Positions 10,338 to 18,473 of a stretch of 21,843 bases of DNA are shown piece by piece. Where the stretch lies: the NCBI GenBank assembly GCA_030267965.1, contig BRYA01001453.1, positions 25,655-47,497 on the forward strand, given 5' to 3'. This DNA is from Triparma columacea. Its lineage: Eukaryota > Sar > Bolidophyceae > Parmales > Triparmaceae. The stretch's first letter is position 1. Every line of letters begins with the position of its first letter. A program made the translations under genes and the position numbers. The notes below the pieces were generated by a model. The model saw nothing but the letters and a program-made list of their open reading frames with translations, ran no database searches and was not told the DNA's origin.

Positions 10338-12619
10338 ATGTCAAATATAGACGAAGACCTGTACATCTTTGGCTATGGCAGTCTTACCTGGAGACCCTCA
10401 GAGGACCTTGCAAAGACTGAAGTCAGCCAGGGGATCCTGAACGACCCTTCCTTCGTCAGGGTGTGGGGGCAGTATAGCACGGACCACCGAGGGGACGAGA
10501 CTACATTCGGTTGCGTTTGCAATCTCCTTCGGACGGAGGAGCTCACAACCTACTTTGAGGCTCAGACATCTTACCCCCCCCCTGCACCCCCCAAGGCTGT
10601 CCCCTACCAAGGTGCCAGTTCTGGGGTGCTCGGTTCTCTCTACCTTCTTCCCGCTGCAACTAAGGCGAAGACTCTTGCAGACCTTGATGTCCGGGAGAAA
10701 GGCGGCTATGAAAGGGAGATTGTCTCGGTCCTAAAGATTGATCCCACTGACGCCACCAAGCCTTTAACTCCTGTCTCCGCCCTGTTGTACAGGGGTTCCA
10801 CAACGCCGGACGACGTGACCAGGTCGAGGGTCGGCAATTTCTGGGCGAGAATTCTTTATGATATTGATTATGCTGTCCACACATTTTCCGCCTCGGTCGG
10901 CCCGTCAGGCTGGAACGGAGACTACATCCTCAACCTCGACACTTGGCTTGAGTCGATGGATAAAAAGTATGCACACATCCCCAACCTACCGAGCGACTCC
11001 GCGACCAGGTTGCTTTCAGAAAGGCTCCGGCTTTTCCTTCTCAGGGCCAAGGAGGAAAACATTGGTGTCCTCTTCGCTTACGGCGTTGGCAATAACGAAC
11101 ACGAGCAGGTGAGGTCGATGGTTAGGGTGCGCGGTAGGCGGGATGCCGTCACCTCTTTTCTTCCAAAAGTGGCCTAACTCCTCTCCCCTCAATTCAGCTC
11201 GGCATCAAAAATCCTGACGCCGCCTCAGCATCTCCGCCCTCTCGCCCCTTTGAATCTGACAATATGGACCAGATAATTCGCGGCTTGTGGGAGCTCGCCT
11301 TACCTTTACCTGCCTACCTTCCGCCCGTGGAGCCAGTCATGCCTTACAGCCCTTCTGCAGTCCCCCGAGTCCAGCTCCGTTCTCTTCAATGCGGTGGTTC
11401 TCACACAGTGCTAGTAACGACGGGCAATCAGTGCTACTCGTTCGGCAGCAATGCAGGTGAGGATGGACAAGAAGAGGGATGCGAGGAAGAGCGGGAGGGG
11501 GTGAAGCGAAGATAAGCAGCCTTCGCAAAAGCAACCGCTCTAATCATCACACAATTCTAACCCATCAGCGCAACCCTTTCCACATCCGCTCTGCCTTTCT
11601 CCGTGCCGCAGCCTCGCAGCTCCCTCCCTCTCCGACCCCCCACATTCGCGCGGCTGCCCTTGGTCACGCCCACACTCTCCTCCTTACGACCTCGAACACC
11701 CTCCTCGTGTTCGGTTCTGACTCCCACGGCCAGTGCTCGCCCCCTTCCTCCCTTTCGGACGAATCAACGTCAAAATTGGCCATTTTTGCAGGCCCACACA
11801 CGTCGGGTTGCATAACAACCGACGGGATTGCGCACGTTTGGGGTTGCAGCAAGGTGAGAAAGAAAGAAAGGGAATCGGAGTGGGAAAGGAAAGGACAAAA
11901 TCGCTAGAGTTGGGACAGAAGTTCACGCACAGTCTCACCTACGCACAACGTGCGCCTCCTCCATCACCGCTGCAATATTTCTCACCCATCATCTCAACTT
12001 TTACGCGATTTGCTTCGCTGCCTCATGGCCCGCCTCTATATATATATCTCAGTATAACCAATCTGGCACCTTTAAGCATCCCTCCCACCCCTCTACTACA
12101 TTCACCCAGGTAGCGCTGGGAATGCGGCACACAATTCTGCTCGATTCAGACGGTGCCGTGTACGCCATTGGCGATAACCGGAACCTCCAACTTGGCTCAG
12201 CCGGCCCATCCTCCTCCTCGCTGCGCCTCGTTCCCGTGCCGCCTACATCCAGCATATCGTCCGGTTGGTCACACTGCATTGCTGTGACCAAGAGTGGCTC
12301 CATGTTTGGTTGGGGAAGGAACGACCACGGACAGCTTGGCCTCGGGCATGTCACCTCCCCCTCCTCCCCAACCCTCGTCCCCGCCCCTTACCCCAAAACT
12401 GACGAGCCTCTAAAGGTGGCTGAGTGCGGCCCAGAGTACACTGTCGTCACATCCTCCACAGGGCAGCCTTACGGTTGCGGTTGGAACGAGCACGGGACAC
12501 TGGGAGTCGGAGACACAGCTGATCGGCCAAACTTCACCGAAATCAAGGTTGACGGCTCAGTTCTGAGACAAGGCGTGGAGCTCATGGGTGTTGGAGGAGC
12601 CCACATTATGATAGTGTAG
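10338..12619 (+). CDS. ChaC-type gamma-glutamylcyclotransferase fused to RCC1 propeller
   Basis: Four exons (10338-11108, 11198-11456, 11612-11853, 12110-12619) give 593 residues. Residues 8-240 are a ChaC-family gamma-glutamylcyclotransferase, an enzyme class that cuts glutathione to 5-oxoproline and Cys-Gly. Visible marks are FGYGSLTWRP near the start, YSTDHRGDE (46-54), a candidate catalytic Glu120 in LDVREKGGYERE, and GPSGWNGDYILNL (188-200). From about residue 300 there are RCC1-type blades: CGGSHTVLV...YSFGSNA, LGHAHTLLL...FGSDSHGQ, AGPHTSG...VWG, LGMRHTILL, SGWSHCIAV...GWGRNDHGQLGLG, and a closing VGGAHIMIV. The third exon is joined at CCGCAG (11606-11611) because this acceptor keeps the propeller frame; the acceptor at CATCAG (11565-11570) would shift it. 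The ATG at 10338 puts the domain at the N terminus, suggesting a cytosolic protein. The propeller may bind a partner or regulate the enzyme. That is inference. Confidence 0.88.
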
Positions 12620-12893
12620 TAGGAATATTTAGATGTTCATTCAAAACGGCATCTTGAATTTTTATAATTTTACAACTTCATCAGACTTCGGACATCATTG
12701 ACTCGCCATTTCACCATCATCGGGAATTTCGCTCCCCATCTCATATCAATCGTTAACGATCGTCAATTGCCCTCCAAATCCGTCGACAACCTCAAAAGTA
12801 TTCCCATTGACCCCCTACCGCACCCCCCTCCCCTCCGCAACCCACCCAAGCCAACCAACAGCAACCCTCGTCCTTCGGAACCCCCCCGATCAA
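12620..12893. other. Short intergenic region
   Basis: These 274 bases separate two genes on the same strand. The first part is AT-rich, as expected for a 3' UTR, and the second part is C-rich up to the next start codon. No gene or motif is seen. Confidence 0.4.
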
Positions 12894-14482
12894 ATGTCTC
12901 CAACAAAACCTTCCAAAGACCCCCGCGTGTTCATTCCGCCCCCCCGCACGATAGACTACGACGATCTCTCCCTCACCAAACTCCGGGAACACGTGATTGA
13001 ACTACATGAGCAGACCAAGATGCCTGTGCCCAAGGGGATCGGGAGGATGAAGAAGGCCAAGGTGCGTGTGGGGAGGAGGAGGGAGGGGGAGCCGTTCAAA
13101 AGCTTACCAAGGTTACCACCTCTTACCTCCCCCCCCCCCTCCCCTTCACTCTCCTCCCCTCCCCTCCCCTCCCCTCCCAGCTCATCTCCCTTATAACCTC
13201 CCTCCCCCCTCCCCCCTCCCACGAGTCCTACACGATCCGCGCCCTAAACCTGACCCTCCTCTCGGTCGAGGATGCCCCCGTCCTTGCTTCCGGTCATTCC
13301 GTCGACAAGTCCCTCTCCTACAACACCATAACCTCCCCCCCCCCCATAGTCTACGTCGACGGGTCCACCGTAATGTCCCGCGTCTCCCACCTCACGGACC
13401 TCAGAAGGGGCGACCACGTCTGCGTCGGCCTCAACCCCCTCCGCAAGATCCTGCGGCCCTTCGACAAGCTCCTCCAGTACCTGACTCACCTGGAGCTCTT
13501 CCCTGCCTACCATCATTTTGTCATGTACGACGACGTGCACCACGTGGAGGGAACGGTGCCGATGACGGAGGAGGGGAACGTTGCTATGATGTGCGAGTAC
13601 AGCAACACCCCCGTCGGCGCGATTGTGCAAATCTGGGAGTACGGGATAATGAGCCTGCTCAAGTCTCCCGCCCCCTTCATGAGAATACCACTTTGCGACT
13701 ACGTGGAGGGCTCCTCGCCGGGACCGGCCATAGGTGTGTTTAAGGTTCAGGAGGACCTGTCTGACTCCGAGCGCGACGAGATCGTGACTAAGATGGACGC
13801 CCTCCTAGCCAGCCACGAGACGTACTCCTTCGTCTACAGGAACTGCGAGCACGCCGCCTTCTCCTTCAACCCCCGGAGGTCCGTCTGGGTCAGCCCCCAG
13901 GTCCCCTACCTCTTCTGGAACATGCTCCGGTTCTGCATGGGCGTGGTCAGCGCCTGCTGCCTGAGGGGGTTGGACCCGGCAGACCTGAAAGAGGGGAATG
14001 TGCACAGGTACCACATGATGTCCATCGCTTACCACATGCTCGCGACTGTGCCGGTTTGCCTGCAGTCGGTGATACAGCTGATGAGGACGATAATGTCGAT
14101 GACCGCGAAGCGGGTGAGGAACGAGGTGACCTCCACTGTTTTCTGGCACATCATCTATAAGGAGTCCTCCCGAGCCTTTGTTGCCGGCGGGCTGGCCTGC
14201 CTATGCCTGGGCCTCCTCCCCAAGATGGTCGAGGACACCGGCTATGTCAAGGCCGCGGTTTTGCTTTGCGTCTTCGCGTTCACCCTGAGCAACGGCCTGT
14301 TCAATGCGCTGTGTTTCAGCGTCGTCAGAGTCATGCTCAGCACAAAGGGGGAGGTCGTCGTCCCGGTCATCGGGAGGAGGGCGAGAGGGGGAAGGGGGAG
14401 GACGGAGAGCAACGAGGTGGAGATTAAGGAGGAGAAAAGAAAGAGGGCCTCAAGCAGAGGACCAACAAAGAAGAAGTTGTGA
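12894..14482 (+). CDS. LRAT/NC-domain protein with C-terminal membrane segments
   Basis: Two exons (12894-13061, 13181-14482) join in phase 0 and give 489 residues. The core at about 130-285 has the LRAT/NC (NlpC/P60-related) layout: a GDHV start (133-136), a His region (AYHHFVMYDDVHHVEG, 165-180) and the Cys motif YRNCEHAAF with Cys278 as likely nucleophile. Family members are thiol acyltransferases or phospholipid/lipid-modifying enzymes. The substrate cannot be told here. The N-terminal 120 residues are Pro-rich and not recognised. After the core come hydrophobic segments at about 300-315, 340-365, 385-402 and 414-440, so the protein is probably anchored in a membrane, and it ends in a highly basic tail (KEEKRKRASSRGPTKKKL). 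Plant NC-domain proteins are a precedent for the core. An 11-base C run (13335-13345) encodes Pro residues. It converges on the GNAT-like gene with only about 63 bases between the stops. Confidence 0.8.
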
Positions 14483-14545
14483 AGCTGGGTTGGTTTATGA
14501 TATACAACATTTTTTTGAGAGCATAGGAATTGCTACTTGCTAATT

Positions 14546-15472
14546 CTACTTTTTGATGGTCCTATTCAGGTCCTCCCAACCTTCTCCCGTCCAAGTCCCT
14601 TCCCATTTCCTCAAAAGTTCCTCAATATCCCCCTCCATGATCCTCCCCCTCCCCCCCCATACCAGTCTATCCTTAATGTCTCCCACACCGTCCCCCACGT
14701 ACCCCTTCTCCTCGAGTCCCAGCCACCTCCAGTACCTCACGAGTCTCCTGTGTTGCCTAGGCTCGTCGTCGATGGCCAGGAACCTAACCTTGTCGCACCC
14801 CTGCCCCCTGCCCCACCTAAGCGCCATGCAACCGAGCCTCACGGAGAGGGAGCCGGAGGAGGCGCCGGGGAGCTTGCGGACGTTGACGCTGTAAACCTTC
14901 ATGCTGTCCATGTGCATCCAACGCGTGCCGGGCACCTTGTAGCCTGCAGTGCTTGCGAGGATGTTGGACTCCCTTTGGAATTCGGTCGAGGTGAAGGGGG
15001 AGTGAGGGGAGGGGTATAGTTGAAGGTTGTAGAGGATTGGGAGGGGGGAGGTGTCGTAGCAGTTTAGAGATGGTGGTGATGGTGGTGATGGAGGAGATAC
15101 ATGGGCGCTTAGGCAGGTAGATGAGTATTCAGACGAGCGTGTTGAAGAGGTAGAAGAGGAGGTAAAAAAGGAGGTATGAGTCGGAGGTGTTGTCGGGATG
15201 GTTGATTTAATGGTTACTACGTGAGTTATTACTGCATTAACTTGTAGTAATAGTATTATATATACATATACACAGTATAGACAATATTTATACATAAAAA
15301 ACGCGTGTACAGTGGGGAGAAAATGGAGAAAAGTGAGAAATAAGGGGAGAAAAGGGGAGAATCTTTGAAGAGAAAAGGGTAAAGGAGAAAGTCCCTGTAG
15401 ACGAAGTGTGCGAAATGCACTGCGGGTGAAACGGGGAAAATATGTATTTGCTGAAGTAATTGTGAAGAGCAT
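14546..15472 (-). CDS. GNAT-like acyltransferase domain protein
   Basis: The frame encodes up to 308 residues. Only the C-terminal 130 or so look conserved: VNVRKLPGASSGSLSVR, then LRWGRGQGCDKVRFLAI, RQHRRLVRYWRWLGLEE and DRLVWGG. The order of a strand, a helix with a loose R-x-x-G-x pattern, a beta strand (VRFLAID) and a Tyr-containing helix ending in LGL fits the GNAT acyltransferase fold, though the acetyl-CoA loop is degenerate. Substrate unknown. The N terminus is uncertain. The ATG at 15472 gives a hydrophobic segment (FLPLFLTFLHFLPTVHA) followed by Phe-Phe, which resembles a plastid signal-transit junction. Residues 85-140 are Ser/Thr/Pro low complexity, and AT-rich sequence near 15240-15290 could instead hide an intron. 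The true start may lie downstream. Confidence 0.55.
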   Translation of the reverse strand: MLFTITSANTYFPRFTRSAFRTLRLQGLSPLPFSLQRFSPFLPLFLTFLHFLPTVHAFFMYKYCLYCVYVYIILLLQVNAVITHVVTIKSTIPTTPPTHTSFFTSSSTSSTRSSEYSSTCLSAHVSPPSPPSPPSLNCYDTSPLPILYNLQLYPSPHSPFTSTEFQRESNILASTAGYKVPGTRWMHMDSMKVYSVNVRKLPGASSGSLSVRLGCMALRWGRGQGCDKVRFLAIDDEPRQHRRLVRYWRWLGLEEKGYVGDGVGDIKDRLVWGGRGRIMEGDIEELLRKWEGTWTGEGWEDLNRTIKK

Positions 15473-15541
15473 GTTGCTTATGAAAAGAGCTAAAGACTAT
15501 GACACTTTTCTTGCCTACATTGTTCAACATTGATTTTAGAG

Positions 15542-16813
15542 TTACAGAAATTCCAGAATAACTCTCCACAAAACTTTCGGGATCTTCTCACGTGCCTCAG
15601 TAACCCTTAGCGGTGGGGCTTCAACTCCGTCAGTTCGCTTCCGCTTCCTCGCCGATCTCCTGGGTGGGTTCTCCACGTGATCCCAGGTTCCCTTAAGGCA
15701 CAGCAGAGCGTTGACGCGTTCACGTATGCGGTGCCACCTAGAATAGAGGAGGTCCTCAACAGTCGACATATTTTGATCGGCAGCTGCAGAGATTAGAGCA
15801 GTGCAGTTTGAGAAGCACTCTTCACCGACGGAGACGGAAGGAGATAAACTGAGTCTCGTCAGGGCAGAGCATCCGAAGAAGGCGTAATTGCCAATCGTCC
15901 TCACTGAGTCCGGGATTGTGATGGCTGCGAGGGAGGAGCATCCCAGGAAGGTGCAGTAGTCAATCGTCGTCACTCCGTCCGGGATTGTGATGGCTGCGAG
16001 GGAGGAGCATCTGTAGAAGGCACTTTCACCAATCATCGTCACTCCGTCTGGGATGGTGATGGCCGTGAGGGAGGAGCATCCGTAGAAGGTGTAATCGTCA
16101 ATCATCGTCACTCCGTCCGGGATGGTGATGGCCGTGAGGGAGGAGCATTCCCTGAAGGCGCCATTGCCAATAGTCGTCACAGAGTCTGGGATTGTGATGG
16201 CTGCGAGGGAGGAGCATGCCCAGAAGGCGCCCTTACTAATCATCGTCACTGAGTCCGGGATGGTGATGGCTGCGAGGGAGGAGCATTCGTAGAAGGCGCG
16301 TTCGCCAATCTTCGTCACTCCGTCCGGGATTGTGATGGCCGTGAAGGAGGAGCATTTGTAGAAGGCGCGATAGCCAATCGACGTCACTCCGCCTGGGATT
16401 GTGATGGCTGCGAGGGAGGAGCATCCTTCGAAGGCGTTATTGCTAATCGTCCTCACTCCGTCCGGGATTGTGATGGCCGCGAGGGAGGAGCATTTTTCGA
16501 AGGCGCCCTCGCCAATCAACGTCACTCCTTCCGGGATTGTGATGGCTGCGAGGGAAAAGCATCCGTAGAAGGTGCCCTCTTCAATCGTTGTCACTCCGTC
16601 CGGGATTGTGATGGCTGCGAGGGAGGAGCATCTACTGAAGGCGGCACGGCCAATATTCGTCACTGAGTCTGGGATTATGATGGCTGCGAGGGAGGAGCAT
16701 CCTTTGAAGGCCTCCTCCCCAATCGACGTCACTCCCTTTGCAAAAGTCACCTCTGTGAGCTCATGATCTTCAAAGAAGCTCTCTACGCCAGAATACACTG
16801 CTGAGCTGGGCAT
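15542..16813 (-). CDS. BspA-type leucine-rich repeat protein
   Basis: A single exon encodes 423 residues from the ATG at 16813. The frame is open ten codons further to a GTG, with a stop beyond it, and no earlier ATG is in frame. About 13 tandem 23-residue units of the LRR_5/BspA type occupy residues 28-330, with consensus CSSLAAITIPDGVTxIGxxAF. This is a protein-binding solenoid. BspA-like families are large in several protists, including stramenopiles, and have uncertain roles. The C-terminal 90 residues (containing RWHRIRERVNALLCLKGTW) are not repeats, are basic (PPRRSARKRKRTD) and end in VILEFL. I see no signal peptide or membrane segment, so an intracellular location is likely. The neighbouring GNAT-like gene is on the same strand about 70 bases downstream. 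Confidence 0.88.
   Translation of the reverse strand: MPSSAVYSGVESFFEDHELTEVTFAKGVTSIGEEAFKGCSSLAAIIIPDSVTNIGRAAFSRCSSLAAITIPDGVTTIEEGTFYGCFSLAAITIPEGVTLIGEGAFEKCSSLAAITIPDGVRTISNNAFEGCSSLAAITIPGGVTSIGYRAFYKCSSFTAITIPDGVTKIGERAFYECSSLAAITIPDSVTMISKGAFWACSSLAAITIPDSVTTIGNGAFRECSSLTAITIPDGVTMIDDYTFYGCSSLTAITIPDGVTMIGESAFYRCSSLAAITIPDGVTTIDYCTFLGCSSLAAITIPDSVRTIGNYAFFGCSALTRLSLSPSVSVGEECFSNCTALISAAADQNMSTVEDLLYSRWHRIRERVNALLCLKGTWDHVENPPRRSARKRKRTDGVEAPPLRVTEAREKIPKVLWRVILEFL
15885..16750. repeat. 69-base tandem coding repeat
   Basis: Twelve to thirteen copies of a 69-base unit encode the leucine-rich repeat solenoid. The block GGGATTGTGATGGCTGCGAG recurs nearly unchanged through most units, so the copies are similar in DNA as well as in protein. 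Variation is concentrated in the eight or so codons around the AF position. Confidence 0.9.
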
Positions 16814-17096
16814 CTCGGGAAGGATGAGAGTAACTGTACTCACAGCGCTTGAGTAAGGGTACGGCGTGAATGTTTAGATGGAGAGGAGGAGATTGAGAGT
16901 TTGGGATTTGGGCGATGTAGTTTTGTTGGGGACCAAATTTGAGCTCAAAATACAATACGTTTGGATATGGTGTAGGTAGTAGTATTATTGTTGGTATTGT
17001 GAAGAATTTGGTTGGTTGTAAAAAGTGTTTAAAGCCTATAATACAGTTTTCTTGGCAAATAATGACCAAATCATCTATCTCCCCAAATCTGAGACC

Positions 17097-17270
17097 TAAG
17101 CCTGCACATTTCCGGGGTATTTCAGATTTTAATTTGGGGTAGTTACCCAAGCTGATTTTCCGTACGTAGGAACCTGGTACCCGGTACGTGGGAACCTAGC
17201 CGCGCAAGAGAAAAAAATCTTGGGTACTTACCCAAGCCTCTAAATCGTACCCCGGAAATGTGCAGGCTTA
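17097..17270. mobile_element. MITE: 23-bp inverted repeats, 8-bp target duplication
   Basis: A 174-base element is bounded by perfect 23-base terminal inverted repeats (17097-17119 starts TAAGCCTGCACATTTCCGG; 17248-17270 is its exact reverse complement). It is flanked by the direct repeat CTGAGACC at 17089-17096 and 17271-17278, an 8-base target site duplication. It has no open frame for a transposase, so it is non-autonomous. The inside has further symmetry: TTACCCAAGC occurs at about 17143-17152 and again near 17228-17237, TTGGGTACTTACCCAA is nearly palindromic, and TACGTAGGAACCT/TACGTGGGAACCT is a short direct repeat. An 8-base duplication is typical of hAT, P and Merlin transposons among others. 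The ends do not settle which. Confidence 0.9.
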
Positions 17271-17460
17271 CTGAGACCATTTTGTCTGCCATTTTGTCTT
17301 CTTGATGTCATCTTATTTGATTCTTCTATTCGCTTTCTTAATAGTTGTAGTTAATGGGAATGATACATTACCGTTCTTTATAGTACCAATAAATACACCA
17401 TACTGTATTAAAGTGAGTAAATAGCTTGAGGCTCGGTCCTTAGACTCGGTCCTTTTCCTT

Positions 17461-17522
17461 TTTCACACACACAGATACTCACATACACACTCACACTCAC
17501 TCACAATCACTCACACACACAA
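17461..17522. repeat. CA-rich microsatellite
   Basis: An irregular run of CACA and CTCACA units on the + strand lies upstream of the p24-like gene, probably in its promoter or 5' leader. Confidence 0.7.
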
Positions 17523-17654
17523 CAATACAGCTATCATATCCACCATCAACATTGCTATCAATTACCTACACATTAACAACAAAAGATGCAACAGGTGAGA
17601 AGAGAGATTGGAGGACAATGAGAATATCAACGAGAATGACAGCAGGAGAAGAAG

Positions 17655-17731
17655 ATGAGGAGGAGGAGGAGGAAGAAGAAGAACAACAACAACAACAACA
17701 ACAGCGACAATAACAACAACAACAACAACAC
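17655..17731. repeat. Trinucleotide repeat (GAG/GAA then AAC)
   Basis: A GAG/GAA run passes into an AAC run interrupted once by AGCGACAATA. If translated in the p24-like frame, it gives Arg/Lys then two Asn runs split by Ser-Asp. Confidence 0.8.
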
Positions 17732-18323
17732 CCCACACACCAAGTCAAAGCCCCCACCCCCCACATACCTCATGTTCTCAACCACCAAACCAACCACGCT
17801 CCCTCCATCAGGAAACATTAAAATAACATCCATAACATCCGCCAATGATCCTACCCCAAGCAAGACAAAAAGACAAAAGTTGCCCCACTGGGGCACCAGT
17901 CCAACCACCGACGAAATTGAGCGCCCCCTCAAGCACTCCGACTCCATAGTCCTAACCACAGGGGATGACGCCTCCATGTGCTTCCACGTCCTGGGCATGA
18001 AAAACGTGTCCGACAAGAGGGCGGGTGACGGTGTTGGGGTAACCGTCAAGGTCGTTCGGGGCCCCACAGACAACGAGGGTCCCCCCTCCCCCGACCTCAT
18101 GGGCCTCACCAAGACTCTTCAGAAGTTCAACGGCAGGATGAAGTACATACTCTCCACCGCCGACGCCCAGAAGAACGAGGAGGCCACGTTTTACAAGCAG
18201 TCGGAGGCCATGAACGCCGCTATCGTCTTCTGGCCGGTCGTGCAGATCGGGGTTATCATATTGGCGGCCACGGGGTGGATCACAGGGGTCGTGGGATTCT
18301 TCAAGAAGACGAAACTCATTTGA
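17655..18323 (+). CDS. p24/TMED-like single-pass membrane protein
   Basis: The frame encodes 222 residues from the ATG at 17655. The C-terminal third resembles p24/TMED cargo receptors of the ER-Golgi: a helical segment (GLTKTLQKFNGRMKYIL), one membrane helix at about 190-214, and a short cytosolic tail FFKKTKLI with the Phe-Phe and dilysine features used for COPII/COPI sorting. The middle (HSDSIVLTTGDDASMCFHVL) could be the end of a GOLD domain, but only a partial one. The expected signal peptide is missing. Instead the frame begins with Arg/Lys and poly-Asn runs encoded by trinucleotide repeats. An upstream ATG CAA CAG at 17586, directly followed by GTGAGA, could be a short first exon, so the N terminus is uncertain. 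Family assignment is moderate. Confidence 0.55.
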   Translation: MRRRRRKKKNNNNNNNSDNNNNNNNTPHTKSKPPPPTYLMFSTTKPTTLPPSGNIKITSITSANDPTPSKTKRQKLPHWGTSPTTDEIERPLKHSDSIVLTTGDDASMCFHVLGMKNVSDKRAGDGVGVTVKVVRGPTDNEGPPSPDLMGLTKTLQKFNGRMKYILSTADAQKNEEATFYKQSEAMNAAIVFWPVVQIGVIILAATGWITGVVGFFKKTKLI

Positions 18324-18473
18324 AAAGCGGCCGCAGATGACCAGGTGGGGGAGGGAGGGGTTAAGGAACCACAGCTAAAAATAACGTACGCAGCAGCGAC
18401 ACAAAGAAAGAAAATCAAAGAAGAAACGCTGTTTTTGATATTCAAATTCACACCAAGAGCTCAAAAGAACGTC

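Larger units (their letters stand above)
16814..17654. other. Intergenic region containing a MITE and simple repeats
   Basis: Between the divergent LRR and p24-like genes I see no convincing gene. A minus-strand frame reaching 17150 runs through the transposon's inverted repeat and overlaps the LRR start, so it was rejected. The stretch holds the inverted-repeat element at 17097-17270, a doubled CTCGGTCCTT near 17433-17454, and a CA-rich microsatellite. Confidence 0.6.

Noticed and set aside
11479..11611. Coding sequence before the third exon of the ChaC-RCC1 gene, using the acceptor CATCAG
   Set aside because: That acceptor gives a phase clash with the exon ending at 11456. The next one, CCGCAG at 11606-11611, keeps the frame and the RCC1 pattern.
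13066..13743. 225-residue + frame overlapping the LRAT-domain gene
   Set aside because: It is Pro/Arg-rich from C-rich codons in the wrong frame, and the overlapping frame carries the conserved LRAT motifs.
16814..16843. Ten-codon extension of the LRR protein
   Set aside because: It would start with GTG. The first in-frame ATG is at 16813 and a stop lies further upstream.
16770..17150. 126-residue minus-strand open frame
   Set aside because: It starts inside the inverted repeat of the MITE, overlaps the start of the LRR gene in another frame, and shows no family motif.
17627..18112. 161-residue minus-strand frame opposite the p24-like gene
   Set aside because: It is a shadow of the + strand gene and turns into Leu/Ser homopolymer across the trinucleotide repeat.
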